From Istiophorus platypterus (lineage: Eukaryota > Chordata > Actinopteri > Istiophoriformes > Istiophoridae): DNA of 64,000 nt. Under the pieces are notes generated by a model. That model was not told the DNA's origin and did no database searches. It was given only the letters and a program-made list of their open reading frames with translations. Below are positions 38,011-51,214 of the stretch, piece after piece (positions within the stretch are counted from its first letter, which is position 1; each line of letters starts with the position of its first letter). The translations under genes were made by a program, and so were the position numbers. The stretch lies in assembly GCA_016859345.1 (NCBI GenBank), contig CM029115.1:11202001-11266000 (forward strand), given 5' to 3'.

Positions 38011-39033
38011 TGGCTATCCAAAGGTAGGGCCAAGTGACCATAGGGTCATTTGGGTTGGAGGACCTGTTGTGCAACAGAGTTTAAGAGCAGTTGAGAAAAA
38101 CAAAGCACAACTAATGCAAACGCTGCTTATGAATGAGCTCCTTGGTCTCTAACAAAGAGAAAAGATTTTGTGTATTTCCTCCGAGAGACGAGCACATATG
38201 TCTAAAACGGGAAAAAACTAATAAATAAATATGAGCCTGATGTTTAGCCGTGTTGTCCCAGGGTACAAGAATCCTTAGCAGTTGCAATTAACTTTATTGA
38301 ATTGCTGGTGTGGTGGCTTTGACTGTTAAATGGCCTGTTGTTGACATGTTCGTGGGCTTTAGGGGTGTTTGCATGTCATGTGGTGGGCAGACACATAGAT
38401 TCCTCTCTGTGGGAAGTAAAGAGAACGGTTCTTTAGGGATCCAATGAGAAAATACTGAAAATACTGTCAACTGAAATGAGAGTCGACCTACAGATGTTAA
38501 ATTGGCATCTGCTTTACCGCTTTTTATCCTAAGGTTGGTATGATAAGTACAGTATACTGCTATCTGTAGCAATATATGTTGACTTATGAATTAAATGTTA
38601 GTTGCCTTCCAGCTGCGCTAAGTCAGATGAATCAGAACTCCAGAATCAAGGGCTGAGCACTGAATCCGCATATTATCCAACTGCTGATTTAACACACTAA
38701 TTAGACCATGGTGCAGGGGTGTTTATACACGCAGGGATCCCTGTGCTCCAACAAAGACCCACTCTGCTCAGCACCAGCTATCAGGGAGAAGGAGTGTAAT
38801 GGTAGAAGTCAAAACAGGGCCATTCATTTGCTCTTGTTGAGCTAAGTGCATTCTTGGCTCACAGTCGGGGGGCATCGCACCAGACTGTGCGGCTAAAGCC
38901 AGAGAGCCCATTTGTGGAGGCAAATGTCACCATGTCACACCGCCCTGCATCTCTGCATCTTTCTCTCGCTGGCTGGTACCCTGCCGTGCCCTTCAGCTGT
39001 AACTCTTTCTCTGTGTTACATCTGCTTCTCCTT

Positions 39034-39052
39034 CTCTCTCTCTCTCTCTCTC
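39034..39052 (+). repeat. Short (CT)n tract
   Basis: A CT array of 9-10 units within a longer pyrimidine-rich region. Confidence 0.9.
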
Positions 39053-39539
39053 TATTTCAACCTGTCTCACTCTGACTCCCCCTATTGATGTCCAGCTTTC
39101 TGTCTTTCAAATCAGTTACTACTTACAACTGAAGCTTTCTTTTTCTCCAAGCTGTATCTGCCCCAACAGCCCTCCAAATGTTACCCTTACAGCTTAGTTT
39201 GTTTTGCATCTGCTCCTTTCCGTTTCTCTTCCAATGCTACCTTTTGCTTGCCAGTCATCATTCAGCCTCAGTTGAACTCGGTTGAAAAAGTAGGATGCTT
39301 TTTCATAACATTGCACTCTCTCACACACAGTGCATTCGTCCACTCTGTCTCCTCTATCCTCCTTCCATTTCTGATTCTGTCAGCCGGTGGATATTTTTTG
39401 CGTGTTTATAACAAAGAAACTGAAGCTTAACTGAAGGAGAGTGATCTCGGCAAAGATGGAGAGTAATCTCCTTTATCCTTCCATCCCTCATTCCTTCTTT
39501 CACTCTCTTGCTCTTTCTCCCCCACTCACTCGTACGTCA

Positions 39540-40125
39540 TAGAGACTGTTTCATCTTTCCGGTGCCTGTTTGCCTTGCAACCAGAGCGCACCCCATGGTT
39601 TGCATGTTGCCACTCTATCACAAAACCAAACAGTGTGCGTGTGCTCTCGGCCCAGCAAAATGTTTTATAAGGCAGTAACCGCGTGTGTGGAGCTGCCAAG
39701 ATAATGAATAGACGATGCAGCTCATGCATGCTAATGTTATGTTGTAAGCAGTTTTGTTGACAAGTGCTAATACTTCTTTCATACTATCATCAAAAGCAGC
39801 TAATACAACAGCCATTACTCCACAGCACTCCATGCAAGACATGATGGATTGTGACCTTAATATAGGTTAGCTGAGTTTTGAAAGTTAAACAACCTGCAAT
39901 AAATCACAGAATTATTACAATGCGCTTTAATTGGTTAAGGACTGTTTATTTCCTAAAGAGGTAGGAAAAATTGGGTTTCTGCACTTTTTAATTTGCAAAG
40001 TGCATTTTCATTACAAATGGCAGTTTAATATTACCCTCCTTTGTCATGCAAAATACGCAACACACTGGCAATCTATTAATTGGACAAAAATGCGGTGCCA
40101 GCGTAAATCCTTCTCCCCTCTCACT
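39540..40125. promoter_or_regulatory. Candidate cluster of conserved non-coding elements
   Basis: Nearly 600 bases of unique sequence between two CT-rich tracts. It contains tttgcatg (39600), gcatgctaatgttatg (39725), tttaattgg (39927 and 40077 areas), a tttaatttgcaaag core and catgcaaaatacgc. Octamer-like and homeodomain-like words are dense. Predicted peptides on either strand do not look like proteins. Confidence 0.3.
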
Positions 40126-42900
40126 CTATCTCTCTGAATCGCTCTCTTCCTCTCTCTCCACCTCTCAGGTGGTAAGAACTCGTAACATTGATCAGAACCA
40201 AAGACCAGGGTGACAAAGTTAAACACTCTCTCTCTCTCTGTGCCAGTCCTTATCTGCTGATGAAAATACAACAACAAAACAGAGTAAAAGTAAAGACAAA
40301 ATACAAATGACAGACCATTGTCTGCTCTATGCCAGTAGCTTATTAAGAGATAGTGAATAAGAGGCACATGCTTGGTAATTATGCCTGCCCCCTGTTGGTT
40401 TTGGATTTCAGCTCTTCTTTACAGCAGTCACATATGATTCATACAGTAGGGGATGAAGCTTCTGATTTATTTATTTTTTTCAAAAAGAAATACATAAAAA
40501 ATACAAGCTTAAATCAAAACAAGGGTATTTTATTATTACATTACATATTGTAAACTGATAACTGATAATTCGTCCATTATGGTCTCATTAAGACTTTTAC
40601 TTTCACTAAAACATCTTATGTGTTTTTGACTTCACTGTGCATACGCTGCACTATATCACAAGACATTTGCATGTGAAAATATTTCATTTAAATAAAACAT
40701 CCATCCTAAACACAACAAAACCTCTATTGATTATGTACAGCACCTGGCTTTTCTACGTCTATTTTCTCTGGTGTACTTCACCTCATTTCTTGACTTACTT
40801 GGTAAATTCTATTTATAACTAATGGACTGTCAAAACTGCTTTTACTTTTTCTTTTTTTTTTTTTTAACCAAAAGAATTTCACCTTTTTGCTGAATTTACA
40901 GCTTTTTACTAGAGTTGTTGTATTCAGCAATCACACAGGGAGAACCCCATAATTGAAGAGGCAGATACTAATGGCAAAACATAATACCATCATACAATGC
41001 CTGAACAGACTGAACATCACATATTCCTTTTAACAGTACACCTTTCCTTTTAGTTTGATAAATTCTTTTCATCTCTGCTTTTTCAAGAGTATGCATTCTG
41101 TTTGAAACTTCTTCCTTTTTTTTTGCCTTGCTGTTGATTAAACCACTGAAGTCCTTGCGCTTGCTTTGATTGTAATGTTGGTGGTCAGGGATTTTGATCT
41201 TGTTCCTGCTGTGCACTGATTGTAAGTAATTCTTAAAGTGATGGTAAAATGTAAGGTGTGAAAATATAACTTGAGCTCCCTTAAAGTTAGCCTCTGAAAT
41301 TAATTGTACTATTTAGAATTAAAATGTCTTGGTACATGAACATATGTTGTTCAGTTTAATTTGTTTGACATGTGTTCATTATGGCATCTTTGGTCTAACA
41401 AATCAGAGTCATTGGAGGGTTAAAAGCGGATACATTTTTTTCACATTGTTTGAATGAAGTTTACAGAGGGGTTAAAATGACACAAATCTAGAAAACTGAG
41501 ACTAGAGTGGCGTATGACTCCCTGATGGCAGCATTATGACGCGTTGCCAGCTGGCTTTGACAGGGTGCCACCCAGACATGTCACATTGCTGTCCTGTGCC
41601 TCTAACCCCAGCCAATAGATACAAACGCACACAACTTACACAACTTACACACAGACAGACACACACACACATACACACACAATATCCCCTTGAGGCCATC
41701 ACTCAGCCGTCATTCTTCAATGCTTCGTAGACCAATCAGGCGCCATCTCATGAGACGCAGTGTCACACATTTATGGATGCATGACAAAGTGCTCCTTGAT
41801 TTCCCAGTGGCCACTGTCTGCAGCCCGCTCACACTTCTAAACATGCATGAACATATACACACATGTGCCCACACACACAACACGCTTTCACATGTGATAC
41901 AGGATACATGTCTAAGGATATTACTTCTGGATTAGGTGAGATGTTGTGAGTTTTGATCAGAGGACAGTGTCTTTGGTTCATTTGCAGTTGTTAAAAGAAG
42001 TGTGAGAAAAGCAGAAATGTGAGTAATTTAAAGAGTAAGTTTTATGACAGGAAGTTTGTCATTGACATGTCCAGTTAAAGGAATTTAGGCTAATACAGTA
42101 ACTTTCTCCTCAAAACTTTTGTGCCACTGTAACATCAAGCACTTTTTCTTTGTCTGTAAATCCTAGTTTTAGTGTAATACACCAAACAAGGCTAGTTGCT
42201 GGGCACTAAAAGCATGTGGCTTACATTCTTATAAGATGTGAGGGAATAACCACCCAGTCACCTGGCTGTTTTATTCTGCTCTTGGGTTGGCTGTGGACCC
42301 CAATTCATTCTGCAACAGGGAAACAGCCCAGTCCACAGGCCACCAGCACACCCCCATCGATGGAGAGAAGCTTCTCTTTCATGTTGACATTTTAAAATCA
42401 GGGAAAAAGCTCTGTTGTTGACCTGTGTTCTCTCTACCTAAGTGTTTCTCTGTTTGTTTCTCACGCTTTCTCCTTTCTTTTTCTTTCTCGTGTGTATAAT
42501 GCATCAAACCAGGCTAAATGAAGAGGCCTGTGAGGTACTGCAGAATGATTTCACCATTAGAATAGAGAGAGGGTCAGGATGAGAAAGACAGAGAATGGAA
42601 TTAGTGATAGCAGTAGTGTGTACAAGTTGTCAAAGTTACCTCTACATGACCCATAAAAACAGTGATTTTGTTCAGGGAAAAGGCATTTTGGACCCATTAC
42701 TCCAGCCATTGTGGTTGTGCACTCATATGAAACAAGGCGGGGTGCGTGGGGGTAAAGGCGAGGAAAGGTATAGCACCAAAGCTCAATTGTAAACATAGCT
42801 TTTATGCTGGATGAAAGGAGAACTTCAATTGGTGAGAGCTTTCAGGGTCCTGCGTATGGGTTACATTGAAGAAAGACGTACAGTAAAGCCATTTCTGCCA
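40126..42900. other. Intronic sequence, no gene seen
   Basis: Holds short CT tracts, a T run at about 40850-40865, a short CA-rich stretch at 41640-41685 and unique AT-rich sequence. No protein-like ORF. Confidence 0.5.
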
Positions 42901-43527
42901 CACTTTTGCACAATTACAGCCTTTTCTCTAAAAACACGCTGTTTATAATATGTGACTGAGACAACAATTGCACTGGAGTACCTTTGAAGCCAGGAGCTCT
43001 GTAAAGAGTAAAGGCACAATGCACAAAACATGACAAAGAAGAGGAACATAATCTTCATAAACCAACAGTGAATCACCATTTAACTGCCACCGTGTGTAGT
43101 GTGTACGTTCTCTGTTTTTAAATATGTATTTCTGCAAATGCGTTTGTGTTTGTGTGTGTGACTATCTCAGGGTTGGCCTTTTTAAAAATAAGCAATAAGT
43201 GCAAAGTCCTACCAAACTCCTCTATCAGTCCTGACTATTTAGCTTTTTCTACAGTGACAAGGGCCATAAACGCCTCATGTTGTGACACCAGCTGCAGTGA
43301 ATTCACCTTCTCTTCTTAGCCAGCTATTTGAAACAGTAATTGTTTGTGACACAAAGCCTGTGTTTATCCAAAACCCAACACTTCCTCAGGCTTATGTGAG
43401 ATAAATCAGTCATAAATCAATTTACCAATCCGTATATTCTTAGTTGGCTTTTCAAACTGCTTGTGTTTTGGTAATGGAGTAATCCTTTTTAATAGAAATA
43501 CACATACCCGCACTGTTCTTTTCACAG

Positions 43528-43588
43528 AGTTTGATGGATTAGCTTTTCTAGTGAATTCCATGGATGACATCCTGGAGTGGAAATCCAG
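43528..43588 (+). CDS. Weak candidate internal exon, 61 nt
   Basis: Seen: a pyrimidine-containing acceptor (ttcttttcacag) at 43527 and a cag|gtgtgg donor at 43588/43589. The reading FDGLAFLVNSMDDILEWKS looks protein-like, with mixed hydrophobic and acidic residues and no low complexity. It enters in phase 1 and exits in phase 2. Its exit would join the 59467 exon in frame. The exon at 98-192 exits in phase 2, so an extra unseen exon would be needed between them. Short ORFs with splice-like borders arise often by chance in 59 kb, so this may be an alternative exon, a decoy or noise. Confidence 0.2.
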
Positions 43589-44959
43589 GTGTGGTGATCC
43601 TTTTGGTTTTTCCTTTTTCTTTTCTTTTTTTTCATTTTTTTTTTTGGACGGGGGGTATTTGACTGGGTGAGTATTTGCCATCAAAAGATGAGAAAGACGG
43701 ATGGAGACAGGCTTGTATAAGTGTTTTTTTTTTATTATCAAATGTTAACACGTTAGGACAGATTCTTCAGATTCATTGATATTTATTTATGATAATAAAA
43801 TATATAAAGTAAAAATTTGTCTACTTTGTTTGATAATACAAAAAGTATCAGTTTCATTGTTGTACTGTAAAACTGAATATCAGGCAACAGCTCAAAAAGG
43901 TAGTAGTGTGACTACAGTGTTGAATACTTCAGGCTTTTAGGCGCTACATCCAATATACAGTCGTTGTAATAATCTACTTATTTATTTATTTTGCATCTCT
44001 TTTACTTGTCCTCATTTAACTTAACAAGCTTTAGTCCCCCTAAAGCCAGTATACCCAATCATGTTAAATGCGATATTGCTGTCAATCTAACATGACTGAT
44101 CCTCATTCTGCCAAATAACCACAGAAGTGAAATGTTGAAATGATTCACAGCATCGGCTTCCAGCTAAGAGATTCATCACCTCTCAGCTATTTGTCTTTGA
44201 CTCCCCTCATCCCTCCCTTTCTGCCTTGCTTCACCTCATCACTTCATCCTCTCTTTCATGGGTCCACACCCACGGTTGTGGTGGGGGTCAGGTGTAGCTC
44301 AGGTGTGCTGCAGACAAAAGCAAGTGAGGCTATTATGAACTCATCTATTTAACTCCAGCCGCCTTGTGGCTAAAAGACTGACTGTGGCCATTCAGTAACT
44401 CTAAGTGTTTTCTTTAACCAATCACATGGTGTGACGTTGGAAAGTGAAAGTACCTGCAGCCATGTTCCAACTGGCCTCAGGCGTGACAGACTGGCCTGTC
44501 AGCAAGCGACATGAAACACCTGGGTAGGAAACCTAGCCGGCCAGAACTAGGACTGCGCTCATGCTTTACTGCTGTCTGAATCAGCTATTTGTTGTTTTGT
44601 CTCTTCGCTTTGGATTAGGGCCAATCAAGAGAACATGGATGGTTGAACCCCATCGGTGGGTTCATCCCTTTGTGTTTCACCTCCTGTATCCTGGAGCTGA
44701 CTTAAAACTCAGCCGCACACAGGTGGGTGTGCTCACTCACTGGTGTGCATATGTGTTTAAAAAGACACACAGTTAAAAATGCACATACATACACACATGT
44801 CATAAGTGTGTGGGAGTCATACTGACTTGCTTCTTTCTCTGTCTCTAACACACACATCCAGGGAAGACACAGCCACCCATGGAGACACCCTTTTACACAC
44901 TTTACACCTAGAGATGATCACTGTTCTGAAAATTTATAGATCCTAATAGACATTTCTTG

Positions 44960-45170
44960 CAGTGCCCTGGATTAGATGTCAGAATTGATGGCATGCAGAC
45001 TTTTATTACCTGGTATGGTGTGTGTAATTAGGTTAAATAGATGGGGTTGGACACGCATGGTAAAGGCTACATTTCTCACCCCGGCTGGATTTATTGGCCA
45101 CGCTCTGCTCTCCGAGGTCTGCTTTAATGCACTCATTTGCATGGGGGCACATGTAGCTGATGTGTGTGTG
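44960..45170. promoter_or_regulatory. Candidate conserved non-coding element
   Basis: TAATTA (45025-45030) and the octamer ATTTGCAT-type match at 45135-45142 lie in one unique, non-repetitive block. Confidence 0.28.
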
Positions 45171-45225
45171 TTACTGTTACGTTAACTGCTAAGCACAATG
45201 ACAAGGGCCAGCTTATGAATAGTTT

Positions 45226-45310
45226 GGTTCAGTGGTTGGCAACAGCCTGGCCCGCCAACTGCCTGTGAGCTATGATATGAAAGCTGTCTGGCAAGTGTTA
45301 GATTGATACT
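45226..45310 (+). mobile_element. Possible hAT-type transposon remnant
   Basis: ttCAGTGGTTGGCAACagcctggcccgcc resembles the CAGTGGTTCnCAAC terminal inverted repeat of hAT (Charlie-like) elements. I found no matching second terminus, so only one end may remain. Confidence 0.22.
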
Positions 45311-46679
45311 TGACACATAGAACAAAGCTCATTGTCATTGTAATCACTATACGTTGAGTCTTAATTTCATGGTCATCCATATTGTCAGCATGATAGGGCT
45401 GTCTTTTACTTACATCTTCAGTAACAGCTGTCTATTCAGCCAGTGTATCCATCCGCCTCTCATATGTTCAACAGCCTCAGATATAACGACTTCATAATGA
45501 CTATAATCACTTCAGATGTAATTATAATGCATAGCCATTGGTACAATTAAACTGTATTTTCTGAAGAAACATACCACTTTTTTATTCCTCCAGATGTCCA
45601 ATCAATTGTAGACGACAGATAAACTAATAGCAGAGGACTATATGTGTCATGATCCATTCAATGAATAGACTTTAAAAGGGATCACTTTATACCAGTTACT
45701 CTGTCATTTGCCGGAGGGTTCATCCCATCCCATCTGTCTGTTAAGGACAAACTGATAATGAAGTGCATTTGATGAAGTAAGTTGATAATAAGCGCTAGCC
45801 AGCCAGCAGTAATGACAGTAGGAGCGGAGACAATGGCAGTAGCTTGCAGTGGTGGATGTGACTGTTCACACTTTTTCGACCTTCAGACATTCCAGTTTCC
45901 CCTCCAGTGCCATCATCAGATTGAATCACTGAGGGGGCGTGTGTGCTCGTGTGCATTTGTGGGAGAGTCCATGTGTGTGCATGTATGGCAGGATGATCTC
46001 ATTCACCAAGGTCTCCCCCTCCCTAGTTTTTGGGGAACAAAACTAATCTTGCAAAGAGGGACGCTCACATTCACATGGATTCAAGCACATAACCCAACTC
46101 TGACTCCAAGGCCAGGCGATTGGCTGGGAGCGGCTGAACCATGCTACTCCACGGACACACAGAAACAAACAATCACACACAGAGGCTCAGACTCCCATTT
46201 CCTTGAACCTGGGTACTTGCCGTTGCATCAGGACTAGATCTGTAAGCCCTCCACTGGGATTTGGGATGCATAGCGAAGCAGTTTGTCTGATATTGTGTGC
46301 ATCCTCTCTGTCTCTTTCTGTCCACCTACCTGTCTTTATTTTCTTTCACTTGCGTGCAAATGCAACCTCCACCCCAGGCTAGTAGACAGCAAAGAGGGAT
46401 CTGCTGAAGACAGGGCCCATTGACAGGCTAGAGTGGCAGTAACTTATTGTCTATTGATGGAGTGTGACAAATCATGTGGGAACGCAGGGGTGCGTGACAG
46501 TGAGAGTCAGGGTGCTGAGTACGTGAGCGTGCCTGCATATGTGCTTGAAACTCAGATGTGTGTGTCTGTGTATGTATACCCGCATGTGTGTGCCTTTTTG
46601 TGTATATATGCCCGTGCCTATGCTTGTGTTTGTGCGTAACGTCTTAGTGTGGGGCAGGCGGGAATAGCCGGGACCCTTC

Positions 46680-46860
46680 ACAGCTCATTTAGCCCAAATG
46701 GGGCCACCTGGGTAGTGAGGGAGCTCAGTGGGGCGGCCCTGGCACTCTGGAACCCTGCTGACAGCCCCCAAATATAGGGGCTTTGTCGGCCTATTAATCA
46801 ACACAGCCACTCTGACAAATCACCACAACTATGACCTAATGAGAGGGGGAGAGTGTGAAA
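46680..46860. promoter_or_regulatory. Candidate element with a CArG-like palindrome
   Basis: AGCCCC (46763-46768) and GGGGCT (46777-46782) flank CAAATATA, an SRF/MEF2-like AT core within an inverted repeat. It is followed by cctattaatcaac. The block is unique and GC-balanced. Confidence 0.28.
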
Positions 46861-48621
46861 GGAAAGAGGTAGTGACATAGTTGAGAAGGTGCAGGGAGCA
46901 CAAGGACTGTATGGACAAAGATAGAGGTGCTGTTAAGTGTGGATGCTAAGAAATGACAGAGACAGCAGTGGCTTAATGAAAAGGAAATGCAAAAAAGGAG
47001 TAGCCTGACATTGCGATCAGCAGTGGGGGCCATAGGGGTATGCCATGAGGTAACGAGGAGAATGCTACCACAGTTGTCATCCAGAGCTGATCCTCAGCTC
47101 TGCAGTCCCACTCACAAACCATCTGATTTGATATGAATGCCCAAATTATGCACTCCTGAATGTAACAGTGTGGATTAGCAAGCACCTGCTCGGCCCCACC
47201 AATTCTCCACCTCTGGAAAATAAATTAGACTACCGATGCTTTCTCAACACTTTTTTTGCAGATGCTTCAGAGCAAATTAGAGGTGAGAAGACATTTGAGT
47301 TTCAAAGCAAACAACATTGATGTATGTCTCCTTCTCTGGTTCCCACCCTGAGGTGAGCTACCATCTAATCTCCCCACTACCAATCTCAGGTCCAAATCAC
47401 ATTAGCCAGGATCAGAGGTGAAACTGGAGCTTTTCAACAGCAGCCTGTTCTCACTAATGAACCCCCATGGCCATCCACTGCATATTACAGCCACACTGAG
47501 TGAGGGGGAAAACTTTTGCAATAATCATTATGTAATTGCACAATGCCTGGGTTTCCATTGCCCTGACATTTCGAAAGCTCGATAGCAATATCTTTATGCT
47601 TCTCTATAGGGAATATGTTTGGAATGGCTTTACTGTATATGATTGATGGTTTTCTGAGGCTAAGCAATCTACTTTATTGTAATTATATAGTGCAGTGTCC
47701 ATCTGAAGTTTATACTATACAACCTTAGCTTGTTTGCAATGAATTTTGCGTTGTGAACCCAGATTGAATTAGATAACATTGATTGTGTTGGTTTAAGTGA
47801 CCCAGTTGTTAAGTCACTCAATCAAGAGAACAACACCCCACCTCTCACCCACAGCCAACACCACCACTAACACATGCATGCACACTAACTTCACCTAAAG
47901 CTTCTTTCTTTCTCTCTTATTCTATGAATCTTTACTAAATCTGCATTAATAACTGAGCTCCACTTTTCTGTGGCCGATTAATATGCAGCCTGCCACTGAA
48001 CACTAGAGTGAATATTCAAAAGCAGCTCCTTCCTATTGACTTGTATCTGTCTGCTTTGCTTCCCAGCCATGGGATCTATGTGATATACTAAGCCCCAGCC
48101 TGTCTGGTCCATCGACTGGCCCAGGATGGAAGGCCCATAGAGAGGATGCACAACTGCATGCTCCTCCCATCCATTACCTAGTTATGATAACACTGCAACA
48201 CATACTGCTTCTGAGCCTGTGGAATGGAAAGCAATATACACATCTTGTTAGATATGCGCAAGTTGACGCTGACTGGGGCTTATTGATGAAGGTGTTACAT
48301 ATTGTATATCCGTGTGTGTGGGCGTGTTGATCCATCGCCAAAACATTCTTCACCAACCTATTTGAAAGGCTTGGATTTTTTTAAGGTGACTAAAGAAAGG
48401 TACTTTTCCAATAAATGAGGACTATTTAGTCTGTCTTGTTTTTTTTGTATATTATGACATCAACTGACACTTAAATGTGGGTTGCTTTCAAATCAGTAAC
48501 ATTTGGGGTTTTACTTGCTTTTAATCAACGGTTTGTGAAAAATGGTACTGTTTTAGATGTTGCCTCTGTTTGCTTTTTTAAAACCACCACTTTACTTGAT
48601 GTACTTCGTTGAAGGATAAAA

Positions 48622-48639
48622 ATTTTGATTAATCAAAAT
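48622..48639. other. Perfect 18-bp palindrome with paired homeodomain cores
   Basis: ATTTTGATTAATCAAAAT equals its own reverse complement and places two overlapping TAAT/ATTA cores (TGATTAATCA) at the centre, a possible homodimer site for a homeodomain protein. Confidence 0.75.
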
Positions 48640-49016
48640 ACACAAATTATAGGGATTAAATCTGTCTTCTGATATGTGGCACTGCTAAACAGTTACTGTA
48701 CCAGCCCCTTCAGCAGCTGCAGCTATACACTACATCATGCTCCCTGAATGCAAAGTGATAGAAATGGTGATTGAATGAATGCAAGGTGAAATATGTACTC
48801 TTTCACCATTTCTCACTGTATATATTGTGCACACTGACTTAGACAGTTAGACAGGTTGTCTGTCTATTCATCAAACTATCTGGTGAGTAACATGATTTTG
48901 CTCTGTATTCAAAATGAAATCAAACTTTGTAAGTGTAATCTGATGGATTTCAATCAAAGCCCCTTTTTTAAAGTTCTGCCTCTGTCCCACTGTCTTAACT
49001 GCCTGCTAAATTGATC

Positions 49017-49300
49017 TCAAAAGGAAGTCCCATTGAGTTGTTTGGCAAGGTCACTGGAAACAGAATGCCAACTTTCACCTATTTGTCTCAAAAGAAAGAA
49101 AATGGCTACTGTGATCTGACATTTGGTGTCGACGACGGCAGCCTCAGCCAGTGAAGTGGTATATGAATGCCCCAATAACCTCCCTTCATAACATACATTG
49201 CACAAGTACATTAATGACACTATTGTGCTTAGTTCTCTCTGGCACATTAGTGCTAAAGAAATGAAAGCGAGGGCCAGTGAATGAAAAAGCACAGAAAACT
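49017..49300. other. Unique block, possible conserved element
   Basis: A repeat-free block that stays open for 91 codons on the minus strand. The frame lacks splice-like borders and recognisable motifs, so I favour a non-coding element or chance. Confidence 0.2.
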
Positions 49301-50743
49301 TCTTGACATCTCACACAAAAAATCCAATTGGCATTTTAAGTTGTTTTTTTGTGCCAGTTACCGAAACATGAATGATGGTGTTACCCCACTCTTTTCATAG
49401 ATTTTGACAATGCTTGTATTTTGGCTGAAAGAAATGCAACACTGCCAGAGGGCTGTGTGTATGTGTGAGTGTGTGCATGCATGCTCTCCTGAGTTTACAA
49501 TAGACCTTAACAGCATCAAATCCCTACAAGGTGAGGCACAACTTAAAAACGTCTCTTCACTGCCTTTCTTATCTCTTGCACACTGCTGTTGGCAGCAAGA
49601 AAGAGAAAGAAAAACTGAGAGAGGGAGCATTATAATTTTGTTATAAGGACAGAAAGGGTAAAATAGAGAACAAGCGATAAGAATCTGGAGATTAGGATGG
49701 AGCAGAACAATAAATTATGCAAAGTGTTTGAAAACACATACAGCTATAATTAAGTGGCATTTGATTTTAAATGAGGTTACAGCGAGGATTTATTTATCTC
49801 CTTAACCCCCTAAAACTGCCATTATCATGGTAGAAAATTAACTGTTTGAAATGTTAAGAGAACAAGGCCCTGATCTGATACACAATAATAGAGCATGTCC
49901 AACCAAACACTAATACACACAGATACACACACACAACGCAGAAAGGTGAGATCAGTGTCTGCATGGAATAATCAGTTCATTGCAGGCCCAGCAAAACCAT
50001 GGGAGCCCATTGCTAATAATGTCATTATGGATGGAGCCTAAACATGGGTGTATTCACAGTATGGTCTTCAGCCACCAACTGGTGTCAGTAAGTGACCCTA
50101 ATTCTCCACACTCCAAAATATTAGTGTTGTATTTGCCGGCATTAAAAACTACTTTTTCAGACTAAAATTTGTAACTTAGTTAGGTTTTGCTTAAAATTTG
50201 TGCTTCACAAATGAACCCGTCCTGTGGTGAGAGAATCCACTTGTGGGACTGAATAGAGGCTCTACTTATATCTGAAACAAGGGTGGTTAGCCTAACATTA
50301 TTTGTGGGAACCTACTACTTCAGTGCCTTCTTAGAAAGCTTTTACTGCTGCTCTTTCTGCTTCAGTAAGTAACTGTAATGGTGAAGGTGAATTACTTTGG
50401 TTCTCACTACATGTTACACTTCACATTCAAAAACCAAAAACGTGTTTAAAGGTGAAGAGTAACAAGCTGAATTCCCAGCCATATGTCAAAAGGGTTTATC
50501 TGTCCATAAAAGGACTGGAGCAGTAAAGACAGATCATCGATACTCAAGCTGATCAACTTTGATAAAGTGTGGAATTATAAATTGTAATCACAATTATTCT
50601 GCATACCCTCCATGCATTTATTACTATATCAGGTCGTTGATTTTTCTTGACAGTTTTCCAGTAACTTTTTGACAGTTTCCAGTAAATTCCTACATGTCTA
50701 CTTATTCTCCTGCTCAATCACTCACCATGAAATCAACCGCACT

Positions 50744-50767
50744 AGTAACTTACCCAAGTAAGTTACT
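50744..50767 (+). other. 10-bp stem, 4-nt loop hairpin
   Basis: AGTAACTTAC, loop CCAA, GTAAGTTACT: a perfect inverted repeat. Confidence 0.8.
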
Positions 50768-51214
50768 ACATAATCCATAAAAAAAAAATAGAATATGCTG
50801 AAATATGCAATTTATTCATAGTGGCTATGGAAATGATATATAGCTGAGTTTGAATAGAAGTTTTGCCAGATCAGTGTCTGAGAGTGAGGCCTTTGTCTGA
50901 GAGTAAGTTGCAGTTTCTCAACCCCCAGCGCTCCTTAGTAGATTTCACAGTTTATATATGCACAGATGACAAAGAGAAAGTACTGAATAAGTAATAGGCT
51001 ATTTCCTGGTAGCACACTGGGGTGAAATCACAATGAACATCTTTTTTTAACCTCCTGTGTATGCTCTTCAGTGGGGAGATTGCATGAGTGAATGCTTGTT
51101 CGCGGTGTTTGTGCTTGTGTTTTTGTGTGAGGAGGGCGGAATCTAAAGCTACTGACTGTTTATCAGAATCATCTTTGTTCATTAATTCATGGGTAATATT
51201 TTATGCATTTGGTG

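Noticed and set aside
45782..46237. 151-codon + strand ORF
   Set aside because: No splice signals bound it, the peptide has no recognisable motif, and the composition matches the surrounding intron.
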